Source: Apodospora peruviana
Taxonomy: Eukaryota; Ascomycota; Sordariomycetes; Sordariales; Lasiosphaeriaceae
Assembly: GCA_033439685.1 (NCBI GenBank)
Contig: JAUEDM010000003.1
Coordinates: forward strand, 340,001 to 404,000
Reading direction: 5' to 3'
Length of the DNA stretch: 64,000 bases
Part shown: one piece after another, positions 1-9,666 of the stretch
Position numbering within the stretch: position 1 is the first letter of the stretch
How the letters are laid out: the number at the start of each line of letters is the position of its first letter
Position numbers and translations under genes: made by a program
Notes under the pieces: generated by a model
Seen by the model: only the letters and a program-made list of their open reading frames with translations
Told to the model about the DNA's origin: nothing
Databases searched by the model: none

Positions 1-597
1 TGTCGTTCTTAGTCCGACTCCCGTACAGACCGGTGAACTTTATTTTTAACCATACTACTGACTCCCTCTACTACTGAAGTAGCAGTGGCGCGACATCTCC
101 ACAAAATAAAGCCCTCCCCACACCGTTGACGATGTTCTGTTTTCCCGTCAACAGTCCCGACCCTCTTGAATAATTCCAATCACAACTCATCTCAGTACCA
201 TAACAATCAACTACAGCTATTTTTGTTAAATATATATATACTCTGACCGTCTCGAAAGAGAGGATGTGCTCCAGACTTTCTCTGACATAGCTCACCCGGT
301 CTGTCGATCATAACATTGGCGGAAGGACGAAACATTCCAAGGAACAAAACAAACCAAAGATTATAGATTATATTTGAACATGTGGTGAGATCTGAGTACG
401 AGGGAGAGCAGTTTGCCCAGATGGTCATACATAAAACTAATCAATGGTCTGAATACCGGTCGTTTCGAAAGCATTGCCGTACTTCCAAATTCTCCTGAAG
501 CCATTCCTGTGCGATGCCCATAGAGAGCTTTAAGCATGTCAGCCCATCGAGCCTCCACAACAGGCTCCACAGGTCCTCCGCCTGCCCAACAGTAGTC
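1..597. other. gene-free left edge
   Basis: I see no supportable gene. The stretch is AT-rich with a short (TA)n run near 231-240, and its open frames are all below 75 codons and have no recognisable protein features. It may be the flank of a gene outside the window. Confidence 0.5.
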
Positions 598-756
598 GCC
601 CGCATGGCTCAGTGGTATATATATATAATATTATATATGTAATATTATATATATAGCGCATTACTAATAACTCTTGTTGAATATCTAGCTTGAATCATCA
701 ACAAGATGATATATAGGTCAATGATGAGGTCGTCAGTTCGATTCTAGCTGTGGGCA
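598..756 (+). pseudogene. tRNA-like gene with two insertions, probably a tRNA relic
   Basis: The ends form a tRNA acceptor stem: GCCCGCA at 598-604 pairs with TGTGGGC at 749-755 (one G-T pair), followed by A at 756. A D-arm start (TGGCTCAGTGG, a good box A) lies at 605-615. A T-arm with TTCGATT loop lies at about 732-748, with one C-A mismatch in its stem. The D-loop is interrupted at about 617-656 by an AT-only hairpin. The D-stem cannot then close fully (GCTC against TAGC). The anticodon stem reads CATTA (659-663) and TGATG (722-726) with loop CT-AAT-A, giving anticodon AAT. About 51 nt (roughly 670-720) sit at the normal tRNA-intron position and contain their own 8-bp stem (CTTGTTGA/TCAACAAG). 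The D-loop palindrome and stem mismatches argue for a decayed gene. A functional tRNA-Ile, or a mutated tRNA-Met, cannot be excluded. Confidence 0.45.
617..656. repeat. AT-only inverted repeat inside the tRNA-like D-loop
   Basis: About 40 bp of A and T with one G form a near-perfect hairpin. The arms TATATATATAATATT and AATATTATATATATA flank a loop of about 8 nt. It lies exactly where the D-loop of the tRNA-like sequence should be. Confidence 0.8.
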
Positions 757-1297
757 CTGAATATAATTTTTGTATCCCGGCCTAAATTCGTCGCGTTTGC
801 TGTATGTATGCTCTATGCTCAGTGTTTTCTCTTTTAATTCGTTTTGGTATGCTACGTACGGTATCGGACAGTGGCAAAGAATCTTGCTGCTTCTTTTGCC
901 ATGCCCAATCTCATTATCTCCCATTACCGGCTACCGAGTTTACCATGTCCATGTGCTCCGATACTACCCATAAAAGAAAGCAACCGGAAACTTCCCTCTC
1001 CAAACATGAGAGTTGAGACACCCCTGTTAGAAAATGCCTCCATTGCATGAATGCCCGGTGCAGATGGATGACATGCTGCGAGGCAGACATCCCGAATCCA
1101 TGAGACACGTTACGTGTATCCTAAATCGACACAAGCAAAAGTCAAATGTCTATGTCCAGCTGAGCAATGCAATTTCCCGTGCTTCATCAAACGGATATCA
1201 CTGAACAAAAGAAACCTGAACGCCGCCGCTATGCTCCCACAAACGATGACGAGTTAGTTACACCAATATACTCCCTGCCGAGCATCCAACCCACCAA
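757..1297. other. intergenic, no gene seen
   Basis: This stretch separates the tRNA-like relic from the 3' end of the ELYS-like gene. Only small overlapping frames are present, with no introns or motifs to support any of them. Confidence 0.5.
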
Positions 1298-2328
1298 TTA
1301 TGCCTTGCCGGCGTTGGTAGCCTGCGGCGCCAGGCTATTGAGGCCCAGTGTGCCGCGATCTCTGCCCGTGACGATTTGCCTCATCCGCGCGACCAATTTC
1401 GCGTTCTTTGACTTCTTTCCCTCGCCAGTGGTCAAGAGGTCCTGAAACCACTTCTCCTCGGCACCAGTCAGCGGCAAGCTGGCTAGTTCCTTGCCCCTGG
1501 GGCCGGCAGCCAGCGGGTCGTCAACGACCGACAATACTAGCTTCTCGAAGAGCTGTTGCCGGGTATGTTCGGGATATGAGCGTGAGAAGCTCAGTGCCTC
1601 GGTGATGTTCGTTTGCGCATACGCGCCAAAGAGAAGTTCCAGCGCCTCGGATGTCTTAAAGACCGGCTGGGTAGCGTGGTAGTACGCCAGCGCCAGGCTG
1701 TAGTCGTGGGCATCGGCGTCAGCATGGCGCACCAGGGTAACGACAATCTCGTCAGCAAACTCGGAGGGAAGAGAGGGGTGGGCGAGATGCTCCAGCGCAA
1801 ACTATGGCAGCAGCACGTTAGCAACCGAAATAGGGTTAGAGCTCCCTGTCTCGACAAACCCACCTTGAACTCCTTGCGATCCATATGCCACAAACCCCTC
1901 ATAAGGATTTGGTACTTCTGGGGCAAGCAGGATTCCTCGGCAAGCGCCTCGGCAAGCTGTGATCGCGTCCCCCGAATGCCGTCGTAATCGAGAAGCAGGT
2001 AGTACAGCACCGATAGTTTGTGGTGTGACGAGACTCTGCTCTCGTAGATCTGGCGGTGGAGGCTGCGCAGGCCATGATCTCCTTTCGGGGGATACGCTTT
2101 GCCTGGATATCGAAAAGGGTCAGCAATTGAGTGTCGGTGGTGGCGTTGAAGGAATTCGATCGAGTTTAACGCACCTTCGCCGATGTCCAGCGCCTTCAGC
2201 ACACGATCGATGAACAAGACGCCCCCGAATCCCTTTCGAAAGGTCTCGATCGACCGCACGCCATTCTGGTCGTACGGTTTTGGCCCGTCAGTTGGAAATG
2301 CGGCGTTGAATTGAGTAAAATCTAGCAT
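1298..2328 (-). CDS. ELYS-like nuclear pore complex assembly protein
   Basis: Two exons, 2328-1864 and 1801-1298, are split by a 62-nt intron (GTGGGT...GCTAAC...CATAG); the product is 322 aa. The frame is open upstream to about 2485 but has no ATG, so the ATG at 2328 (MLDFTQFN) is the start, which is also where proteins of this family usually begin. The sequence shows the ELYS-like/NPC-assembly domain along most of its length: FGGVLFIDRVLKAL near residue 35, KLSVLYYLLLDYD near 105, KYQILMRGLWHMD near 140, then a helical half ending in PEHTRQQLFEKLV and a lysine-rich tail. In fission yeast the Ely5 homologue sits at the nuclear pore near Nup107-160. The role here is inferred from the family. 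It is transcribed divergently from SMC4 across 464 bp. Confidence 0.85.
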
Positions 2329-2792
2329 CGTGGAGGTCTTGGTGGGGTTGTTGACTTCCTCGAGGTATGTTTTGTTGTGGGTGGGGGAGAGCTTCAGCTT
2401 CGGATTACCGTGTGGCACCTGTACTGTAGCGCGTACAGTGTTGCTGGCCACGCGATGGCGCTTATCGACAATGCAATAACACTAAGTCAGGGTGGGTCGT
2501 CACGGGACGGCGCGCTGCATACGGATTTTCTGCCTAGGTAAAGCCACAGAGGTGGTGCAAATGTGGCTGATTGCGTGGCTGATTGTTTACAATCTTTCAA
2601 TGTCAACATCGCGGGCGGGGCGGTTGCGACAAGCGTCTTCGAGTGACCCCTGCGGCAAGTCGGAATCTCAACTTGCTTCAACAAATCTACTTTTTTCCCA
2701 TTCTTGCTAGTTTTTGACACCCCCCTTCTTTCTCTTCATTCATTTTTACTCGCCGGTACATTTGATCTTGCACGAAAAGAGCCAGCGCCCCC
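2329..2792. promoter_or_regulatory. bidirectional promoter between ELYS-like gene and SMC4
   Basis: A 464-bp gap separates two divergent start codons, so both promoters must lie here or overlap the genes. A CT-rich stretch (2719-2752) precedes the SMC4 start, which is typical of fungal leaders. No TATA box is obvious. Confidence 0.5.
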
Positions 2793-5700
2793 ATGTCGAC
2801 GCGAACATCGCGCCGCGTCGCCGCCCGGCGTGCGCCGGTTATCGAGGATTCAGACGATGAGATGGGTGACGCGCCCGTGATGATTAAGAAAGAAAGCGAA
2901 GACGAATTCACCCTTGCGTCGGTAGCGAGCCCGCGACGATCAACAGCAGGTCGCCGGAAAACCATAGTGGAAGACCCAGCGACGCCCAAGCCGCGACGCG
3001 GCCGTCCCAAGAAACAGAGCCTTGCCCCAAGCGCTAGTCTCGAGCCCAGCGAGGTCTTTGATCCCGATCAAACAGCGACACCGGCTGACCCGGAACCGCC
3101 CGCCAAGAAGCCGTCGCCGCGGAAGCGCAAGAGTGTTGCGCCACGCGTCTCCATGGTCGTGAACCCCGAGCTGCAGCCTCCGCTCCCGACGCCAAAACCA
3201 TCGCAATCGCCCGAACCCTCGGAGATCCAGGGCTCCCCGCTGGCTGATATAACTGCGACGACTATTAATGGTCAAGCCCGGTCAATGGACGAGACCGTGC
3301 TGGCGGCCGTGAAGCCCGTCAAGGCCATGGATGCGTTACTGGAGAAACCGATGGATATTGTGCTCAAGTCGCGCACTATGACAGTCCCCACCGTCGAGGA
3401 CACTGGGCCCAAGCCGCGCATAGTCATCGAAAATCTCATCCTCAATAACTTCAAGAGTTACGCTGGCCGGCAGGAAGTGGGACCCTTCCACGCATCCTTT
3501 TCGTCGGTCGTTGGGCCCAACGGTTCCGGCAAATCGAATGTCATTGATTCCTTGCTCTTTGTCTTTGGCTTCCGAGCAAGCAAAATGCGGCAAGGTAAAA
3601 TTTCGGCCTTGATTCACAATTCGGCGCAATACCCTGATCTAGACCACTGCGAAGTAGCTGTGCACTTTCAAGAAGTGATGGATCTGCCTGGCGGCGGCTC
3701 TGAGGTTATCCCGGATTCGACTCTTGTCATTTCGCGCAAGGCCTTCAAGAACAACTCCAGCCAGTATTTCATCAATGGAAAGAGCTCTAACTTCACCACA
3801 GTCACCACGCTGCTGAAAGACCGTGGGGTAGACCTGGACCACAAGCGTTTTCTCATCCTGCAGGGTGAGGTCGAATCCATTGCCCAGATGAAGCCGAAAG
3901 CAGGCAACGAGCACGAGGACGGCCTTCTCGAGTACCTGGAGGATATCATCGGAACATCAAAATACAAGACCCCTATTGAGGAGTCAGCCACCGAGGTTGA
4001 AACCCTCAACCAGATCTGCCTCGAAAAGAGCGGCCGTGTTCAGCATGTCGAAAAAGAGAAAAACAGCCTCGAGGACAAGAAGGATAAGGCGTTGGCATAT
4101 GTACGCGACGAGAATGAGCTTGCGGTGAAGCGGTCGGCATTGTACCAGCTCTACATTAGCGGGTGCGAAGACAACGTTGCTGTGACAGAGGAGGCTATCG
4201 GACAGATGCAAGCACAGCTCGATGCTGAACTTGAGAAGCACAACGGTAGCGAATCCCTCATCAAGCAACTTCAAAAGTCCTACTCGAAGGGTGGCAAAGA
4301 ATACGAGGCTGCCGAGAAGGAGACACAGAGCTTGATTAAGGAGATGACCAAGTTCGATCAAGAGCGTGTCAAATTCGAGGAGAAGCGCAAATTCTTGACC
4401 GATAAGCGCCGAAAGCTTGAGAGGACCATCGCCAGCTCGGAAAGCACGGCCATCGGAGCCGGACAGTCCATCGAGCAATCCACTGAAGAAATAGAAACCC
4501 GCGCTGAAAAGATAGCCTCGCTCGAACAACAAGTCAAGGAGGAGGAGGAAGAACTGGCCAATATCAGAGAGAGCCTGAAAGGCAAGACGCAAAAGTTTTC
4601 TGATCAGATTGCGGCATTACAGAAATCATTGGAGCCATGGAAAGACAAGATCAACCAGAAGCAGTCTGCCATTGCCGTCGCGGAAAGCGAGATGACAATT
4701 CTCACAGAAAAGGCCAACGCTGGCGCAGTTGCTTTGGAGGAACTGGAAGCCAAGATTGCCGCCATCGAGGAGAGCCGTCTTGCCAAGGCCGACGAAACAA
4801 AACAGTGCCAAGCTGAAAAGGCGAGTTTGGAGAAGGAGGCCAAAAAGATAGACGCCGAGCTCCAAGCGCTTGCACAAGAAGAACCAAAGTTCCGATCGCA
4901 ACTCTCCAACACTCGACAGAAGGCTGATGAGGCCCGGTCGAGCTTGTCCGCCACCCAGACACAGGGGAATGTCCTCACTGCCCTGATGCGCATGAAAGAG
5001 TCTGGACGAATTGATGGATTCCATGGCCGTCTTGGTAATCTTGGCACTATTGATCAGCGGTATGATGTTGCCATCTCTACGGCCTGTGGTGCTCTCGACA
5101 ATTTCGTAACAGACACTGTCGAAGCCGGGCAGCAATGCATCGAGTATCTCAGGAAAACAAACCTCGGTCGTGGAAATTTCATCTGCCTGGACAAGCTGCG
5201 GTCTCGCGATCTTTCCCCCATAAACACCCCGGAAAACGCGCCACGTCTCTTTGACCTGGTCAAAGCAAAAGACGAAAAGTTCCGCCCGGCCTTTTACCAC
5301 GCTCTTCAAGACACGCTGGTGGCGAACGATCTCGCTCAGGCAAACCGTATTGCTTACGGGGCCAAGAGATGGCGAGTTGTGACCCTCATGGGTGAGCTCA
5401 TTGACAAATCTGGTACAATGTCTGGCGGTGGTAACACCGTCAAGAAGGGACTAATGTCCTCCAAACTGGTGGCCGAGACCACCAAGGAGCAGGTTTCTAA
5501 GCTGGAGCGAGATCGTGATGCCATGGAACAAAAGTTCAATGAATTTCAGGAACGCCAGCGGCACCTCGAAGCCCGACTGCGCAATGTCAAGAGCCAAATT
5601 CCGCAACTTGAAACGAAGCTACAAAAGATCAATCTTGAACTAGAGAGCTCAGCAAAGAACCTGGCCGACGCCCAGCGCAGAATCAAGGAGCTTGGCAAGG

Positions 5701-7339
5701 AGCATCAGCCATCGAAAACCGACGACAATCGTGTTGCCGCTCTGGAGAAGGAGATTGTAAAGCTCAACAAAGAGGTAGAAAAGCTCCACGGAGAGACTGC
5801 GAGTGTCGAAGACGAGATCAAGTCACTCCAGGACAAGATCATGGAGGTGGGAGGCGAGAAGCTCCGTGCCCAGAGAACCAAGGTAGATGCTCTCAAGGAG
5901 AAGATTTCGGCACATAACGAGGAGGTCTCCAATGCAGAAGTTAGGAGAGCCAAGGCGGAAAAACAAAAAATCAAGCTCGAAAAGGACCACGCCAAGGCTG
6001 CCAAAGAGCTCGAGGCTGCTATTCACGACTTCCAGCAACTTGAGGAAGAAATCCAGAACCAAGGCGACACAGCCGAGACCTACAAGGCACGAGTGGAAGA
6101 GGCCCAGGAAGCCTTAGCTACCAAGAAACAAGAGCTCGCGGGGATGAAAGCGGAGCTTGACGACAAGACGAACGAACTCAATGCCACCCGTGCCGTCGAA
6201 ATTGAGATGCGTAACAGACTTGAGGAGAATCAAAAGATCCTGACCGAGAACCAAAACCAACTTCGACACTGGAGAAACAAGCTTTCCAAATTAGTGCTCC
6301 AGAATATTGAAGATCTGGAAAGGGGAAGCAGTGCACCATGTTTAGCGGTGCAGCCTACCGAGGCCACGGCTGAAGCAGGATACGAAATGGATTTGGATCC
6401 CGATGCCCAGCTACAGGCCGAAGCCGAGGCAGATACCCGGGCAGAACAGGAGGCTGACGAAACGGCGAACCGAACAATTCGTGGTCCCGGTCGATCCAGC
6501 CCGCTGGAGCTCCCGCGGTACACCAAGGACGAGCTCGCCGATATGAGCAAGGAGAGGCTCAACGGCGAAATCGCGGTGCTGGAAGAGAAGACGCAGAACG
6601 TAAACGTCGACCTCAGCGTGCTTGCTGAGTACCGACGCCGCGTGGAGGAGCACGCCTCTCGGTTGTCCGACCTGGCGACCGCTGTAGCACAGCGCGACGC
6701 GGCCAAGAAGCGCTGCGATGATCTCCGCCGCTTGCGTCTCGAGGGCTTCATGGAGGGCTTCAGCACCATCTCGCTCCGACTCAAGGAGATGTACCAGATG
6801 ATCACGATGGGCGGCAACGCTGAACTGGAGCTCGTCGACTCGCTCGATCCCTTCAGCGAGGGTATCCTCTTTAGCGTGATGCCGCCCAAGAAGTCGTGGA
6901 AGAATATCAGTAATTTGTCTGGTGGAGAGAAGACGCTCAGCTCGCTGGCGCTTGTGTTTGCGCTGCATCACTATAAGCCCACGCCGCTGTACGTCATGGA
7001 CGAGATTGATGCTGCGCTGGACTTCAGGAATGTGAGTTGACCTGCCTGCCTCCCTGGTCTTTCTTATGAATAAATGCTAACTGGGATTTGAACTAGGTGT
7101 CCATCGTGGCAAACTATATCAAGGAGCGCACGAAGAATGCGCAATTCATCGTCATTTCTCTGCGCAACAACATGTTTGAACTTGCCGCTCGGCTGGTGGG
7201 CGTGTACAAGGTTAACCACATGACCAAGAGCGTGACGATTGAGAATAGAGATTATGTGATTGGGAGGAATCAGCAGCAGCAGCAGCAACGTCCTGGTACT
7301 AGTGCCGGTGGGCTTACTCAACAGCTGGTGATGAGGTAA
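2793..7339 (+). CDS. SMC4: condensin subunit SMC4
   Basis: Exons 2793-7031 and 7097-7339 join across a 65-nt intron (GTGAGT...GCTAAC...CTAG) to give 1493 aa, the usual size for SMC4. The ATPase head halves are at the ends. The Walker A motif GPNGSGKSN is at residues 241-249, and the signature LSGGEKTLSSLALVFAL and Walker B VMDEIDAALD are just before the intron. Two long coiled coils flank a hinge at about residues 730-860 (DGFHGRLGNLGTID). The match in PRIVIENLILNNFKSYAG and the N-terminal extension of about 205 residues, rich in K/R/P/S with an RRGRPKK AT-hook-like patch, separate it from SMC2, SMC1 and SMC3. SMC4 pairs with SMC2 in condensin to compact mitotic chromosomes. The C-terminal tail carries a six-glutamine run from a CAG repeat. 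Confidence 0.97.
7271..7287 (+). repeat. CAG microsatellite encoding polyglutamine in SMC4
   Basis: A run of consecutive CAG triplets near the 3' end of the SMC4 reading frame encodes six glutamines. The tract lies beyond the ATPase head in a tail that looks unstructured, so length changes would probably be tolerated. Confidence 0.75.
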
Positions 7340-8361
7340 ATGGCACTCTGTGATGTCTCGAGTGTGGATATATAGGTTGTGCTTTCAGCGGTTTAATGGC
7401 TTGTATACTTTTGCTCGCTTTCTTTTTTGTACAGTCTTGAATAATCTCCGAGTAATGAAATGAACGGAATGGGGACTGGCTTGTTTGGCATGGTTTGCTT
7501 TTGTTTGGGGGTGACGAGGGAAAGGATTGCACAAGTGGGATGGATGATGGATGGCTGCGGTGAACTGGGAGCTTCTCGATTTTGTTAGTTCACAACGGAT
7601 TTGATATGGACATATGAATCTACCGGTTTTTTACTGCTCGCTCTACCCTTTCAACGTGTTCTTGACATGCTGTCTTTGCAGTTCCATCTCTATCCTATGC
7701 AGGATCTATCCTGAAACGGCCGAGACGACGAAGGTACCTTTGAGGTGTATAGCTCGGAATTCTGCATTGGAATGTTCTCAAGGCAAAAATATCATGCAGT
7801 TAACATAACGGGATTGAACAAATGGAATAAATAAGGGGCATATGCTGTCCCATTAGTGTTATAGATACGTCAACATTCATTATTTCTACAGTTCTTTTGG
7901 AGAATAATACATGCCTTGAACAATTCTTATATACGTCCAAAATTAAACACTAAATTCCTTGTTAGTCCAACCTTCCTTCAGTCGCCTCGATGAAATTGGT
8001 TGACCAGGTAACTTTCTTAAGCCCATATTAGAATAGAATCAAATCAGCCCTCTTGCTCTCCCCATTTACCCTTCCGTACCAGGCGTACTCGGCAAAATAA
8101 GCAGCCTCAGGTGGAGCAACATCTACATCCATCTTATAGGCCAAACCGCTTGGGCAGGTTGACTGATTGACCCAAGTTCTCACAACCGTGATTCCCTTGG
8201 CATGGGTACTTCGTACATCATGAGAAAAAGGGTATCAATAAATTGGCGGCTACATCAGCCTTCCGCGACGGTATATACAGAAAAAATTCTATTTGTATGA
8301 GCCGTCGCCCAAACGGAAGCAAAACATGAACCTGAATATGGGCATTGTAGCCTTGTCCTGC
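7340..8361. other. convergent intergenic region, no gene seen
   Basis: About 1 kb separates the 3' ends of SMC4 and the RPAP1 gene. It must hold both terminators and 3' UTRs and is AT-richer than its neighbours. No coding, RNA or repeat feature could be supported. Confidence 0.5.
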
Positions 8362-9666
8362 TCACACCCCTCTCCACTTCTCCTTCCACCCGCCCTTTTC
8401 AAACAGCCACAACGCCTCGACTGCATACGCCTTGCTGCTTACATGACCAACTCCCTCTTCCTGCGCCGCCTCCTCGCCAAGACTCTCGAGCACCCGAGCC
8501 TCCTTGAAGCATCGCCACAGCGCAAACGCCAGATCATCCTCCTCGCCGGTCCTCCCTCCAGCGCCGATCCCCCACTCCCCTTGCCCGAGGCGGTACAGCA
8601 TGCGTCCCAGCGTCCGGTAGGCCAGACACCGCTGCCCGGGCACAGACGACCGCGCCAGCCGGGCAAGCTCCGGGATCGTGTAGCCGGCGGCCTCGGGCGC
8701 TTCGCCGTGGTGGTGCAGGCCCTTGGAGACGGGAATGCGACGGCTCGTGCGCGGGGTGAGCAAACGCCCGTGAAAGTCGAAGCGCAGCGCCGACACCGGG
8801 AGGTCGGATTGGCCGGGGTAGTAAGGGGATTCGCGATCGGCGGCCGAGTCGGGCGTCGGGATGGGAGCCATCCAGGCTAGCTTGGACGGGTCGGCGGGTA
8901 GGTTGGGAAAGAATTTCTTGTGCAAGGATTCGAGGAAATCTGGATCGTTCGGATCGAGTTCGGGAAGTTCGGGCGCGTGCGGGAAGTGGGTTGCGTTCGA
9001 TGAAAGGCTTGGAACGGTCTCGGTGTAGCTGGGCGCAGGCACCGCCGGAGGTGCGTCCTCGTCGAAGAGGACGGTTTTCTTCCGACCCGTTGTTTCTCGG
9101 GGTTTGGAGGCTAGGTCTGCGCGATGCTCATCGTGCTCGTGGGCTGTAACGGTGGAGGCGTCCTCGATTCTGATTTCCGGTGGCGGATTTGCAGGAGGCG
9201 AGTCGGCTATTGTGTCTGGCGACGGGGACGAAGGCACGTCAAATGGCGATGGCTCCGTTTGCTCGTTAAGGTTCGCGCGCCTAAGCAGCATCTGCACGAG
9301 GTTGGGATCCAGGCCATTAAATATTTCTCTTTGGGCTTCTGCTATCTCTTCAGGCGACATCGTGTCTAGCCGGGCCTTGTTCTCTTGGTCTATTCTCCTC
9401 TTCTCGTCTGACGCTGACGTAGTTTTTTTCAGAGGCGCTGAGCTGCTTGTCTTGCCTGAACCAGCACCAGAACTAACGACAGGCGCCGCTCCGCTTTCCG
9501 GCTGCGACTGTCGTTGCTTCTTGAAAGCAGATACTCGTTTTTTATGAACAGGAAAGCCTGTGGCGGACGAGGAGGATGTGGTCGCGGGCAGCGTCGGGAA
9601 ACTCGGCGGTTTGACATCGCCCACTGCGCGCTCTTTGACGTCGAATATTTCTAAAGTAGAATCCAT
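8362..9666 (-). CDS. RBA50: RNA polymerase II-associated protein 1 (RPAP1/Rba50 type)
   Basis: This is a single exon of 434 aa. The frame stays open to 9828, but the ATG at 9666 (MDSTLEIFDVKERAVGDV) is preferred because the upstream extension is cysteine-rich and unlike the family. An RPAP1 N-terminal region lies near residues 100-140 (SPEEIAEAQREIF, GLDPNLVQMLLRRA). After a low-complexity linker, an RPAP1 C-terminal region lies near 275-350 (LPVSALRFDFHGRLL, YTIPELARLARSSVPGQRC, YRTLGRMLYRLG). The length matches yeast Rba50 and is far below the animal RPAP1, which is normal for fungi. The family assists assembly and nuclear import of RNA polymerase II. The gene converges on SMC4. Confidence 0.9.
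   Translation of the reverse strand: MDSTLEIFDVKERAVGDVKPPSFPTLPATTSSSSATGFPVHKKRVSAFKKQRQSQPESGAAPVVSSGAGSGKTSSSAPLKKTTSASDEKRRIDQENKARLDTMSPEEIAEAQREIFNGLDPNLVQMLLRRANLNEQTEPSPFDVPSSPSPDTIADSPPANPPPEIRIEDASTVTAHEHDEHRADLASKPRETTGRKKTVLFDEDAPPAVPAPSYTETVPSLSSNATHFPHAPELPELDPNDPDFLESLHKKFFPNLPADPSKLAWMAPIPTPDSAADRESPYYPGQSDLPVSALRFDFHGRLLTPRTSRRIPVSKGLHHHGEAPEAAGYTIPELARLARSSVPGQRCLAYRTLGRMLYRLGQGEWGIGAGGRTGEEDDLAFALWRCFKEARVLESLGEEAAQEEGVGHVSSKAYAVEALWLFEKGGWKEKWRGV

Noticed and set aside
613..655. Reading the AT-rich D-loop insert of the tRNA-like sequence as a GT-AG intron
   Set aside because: Removing GTATAT...ATATAG would also delete parts of the D-arm and leave no closed D-stem, unlike the clean result for tRNA-Lys.
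2329..2484. Longer ELYS-like protein reading upstream of ATG 2328
   Set aside because: The open frame has no ATG upstream, and the conserved start coincides with 2328.
6230..6971. Two overlapping frames (219 and 186 codons) antisense to the SMC4 3' part
   Set aside because: They arise from the codon bias of the coiled-coil coding region.
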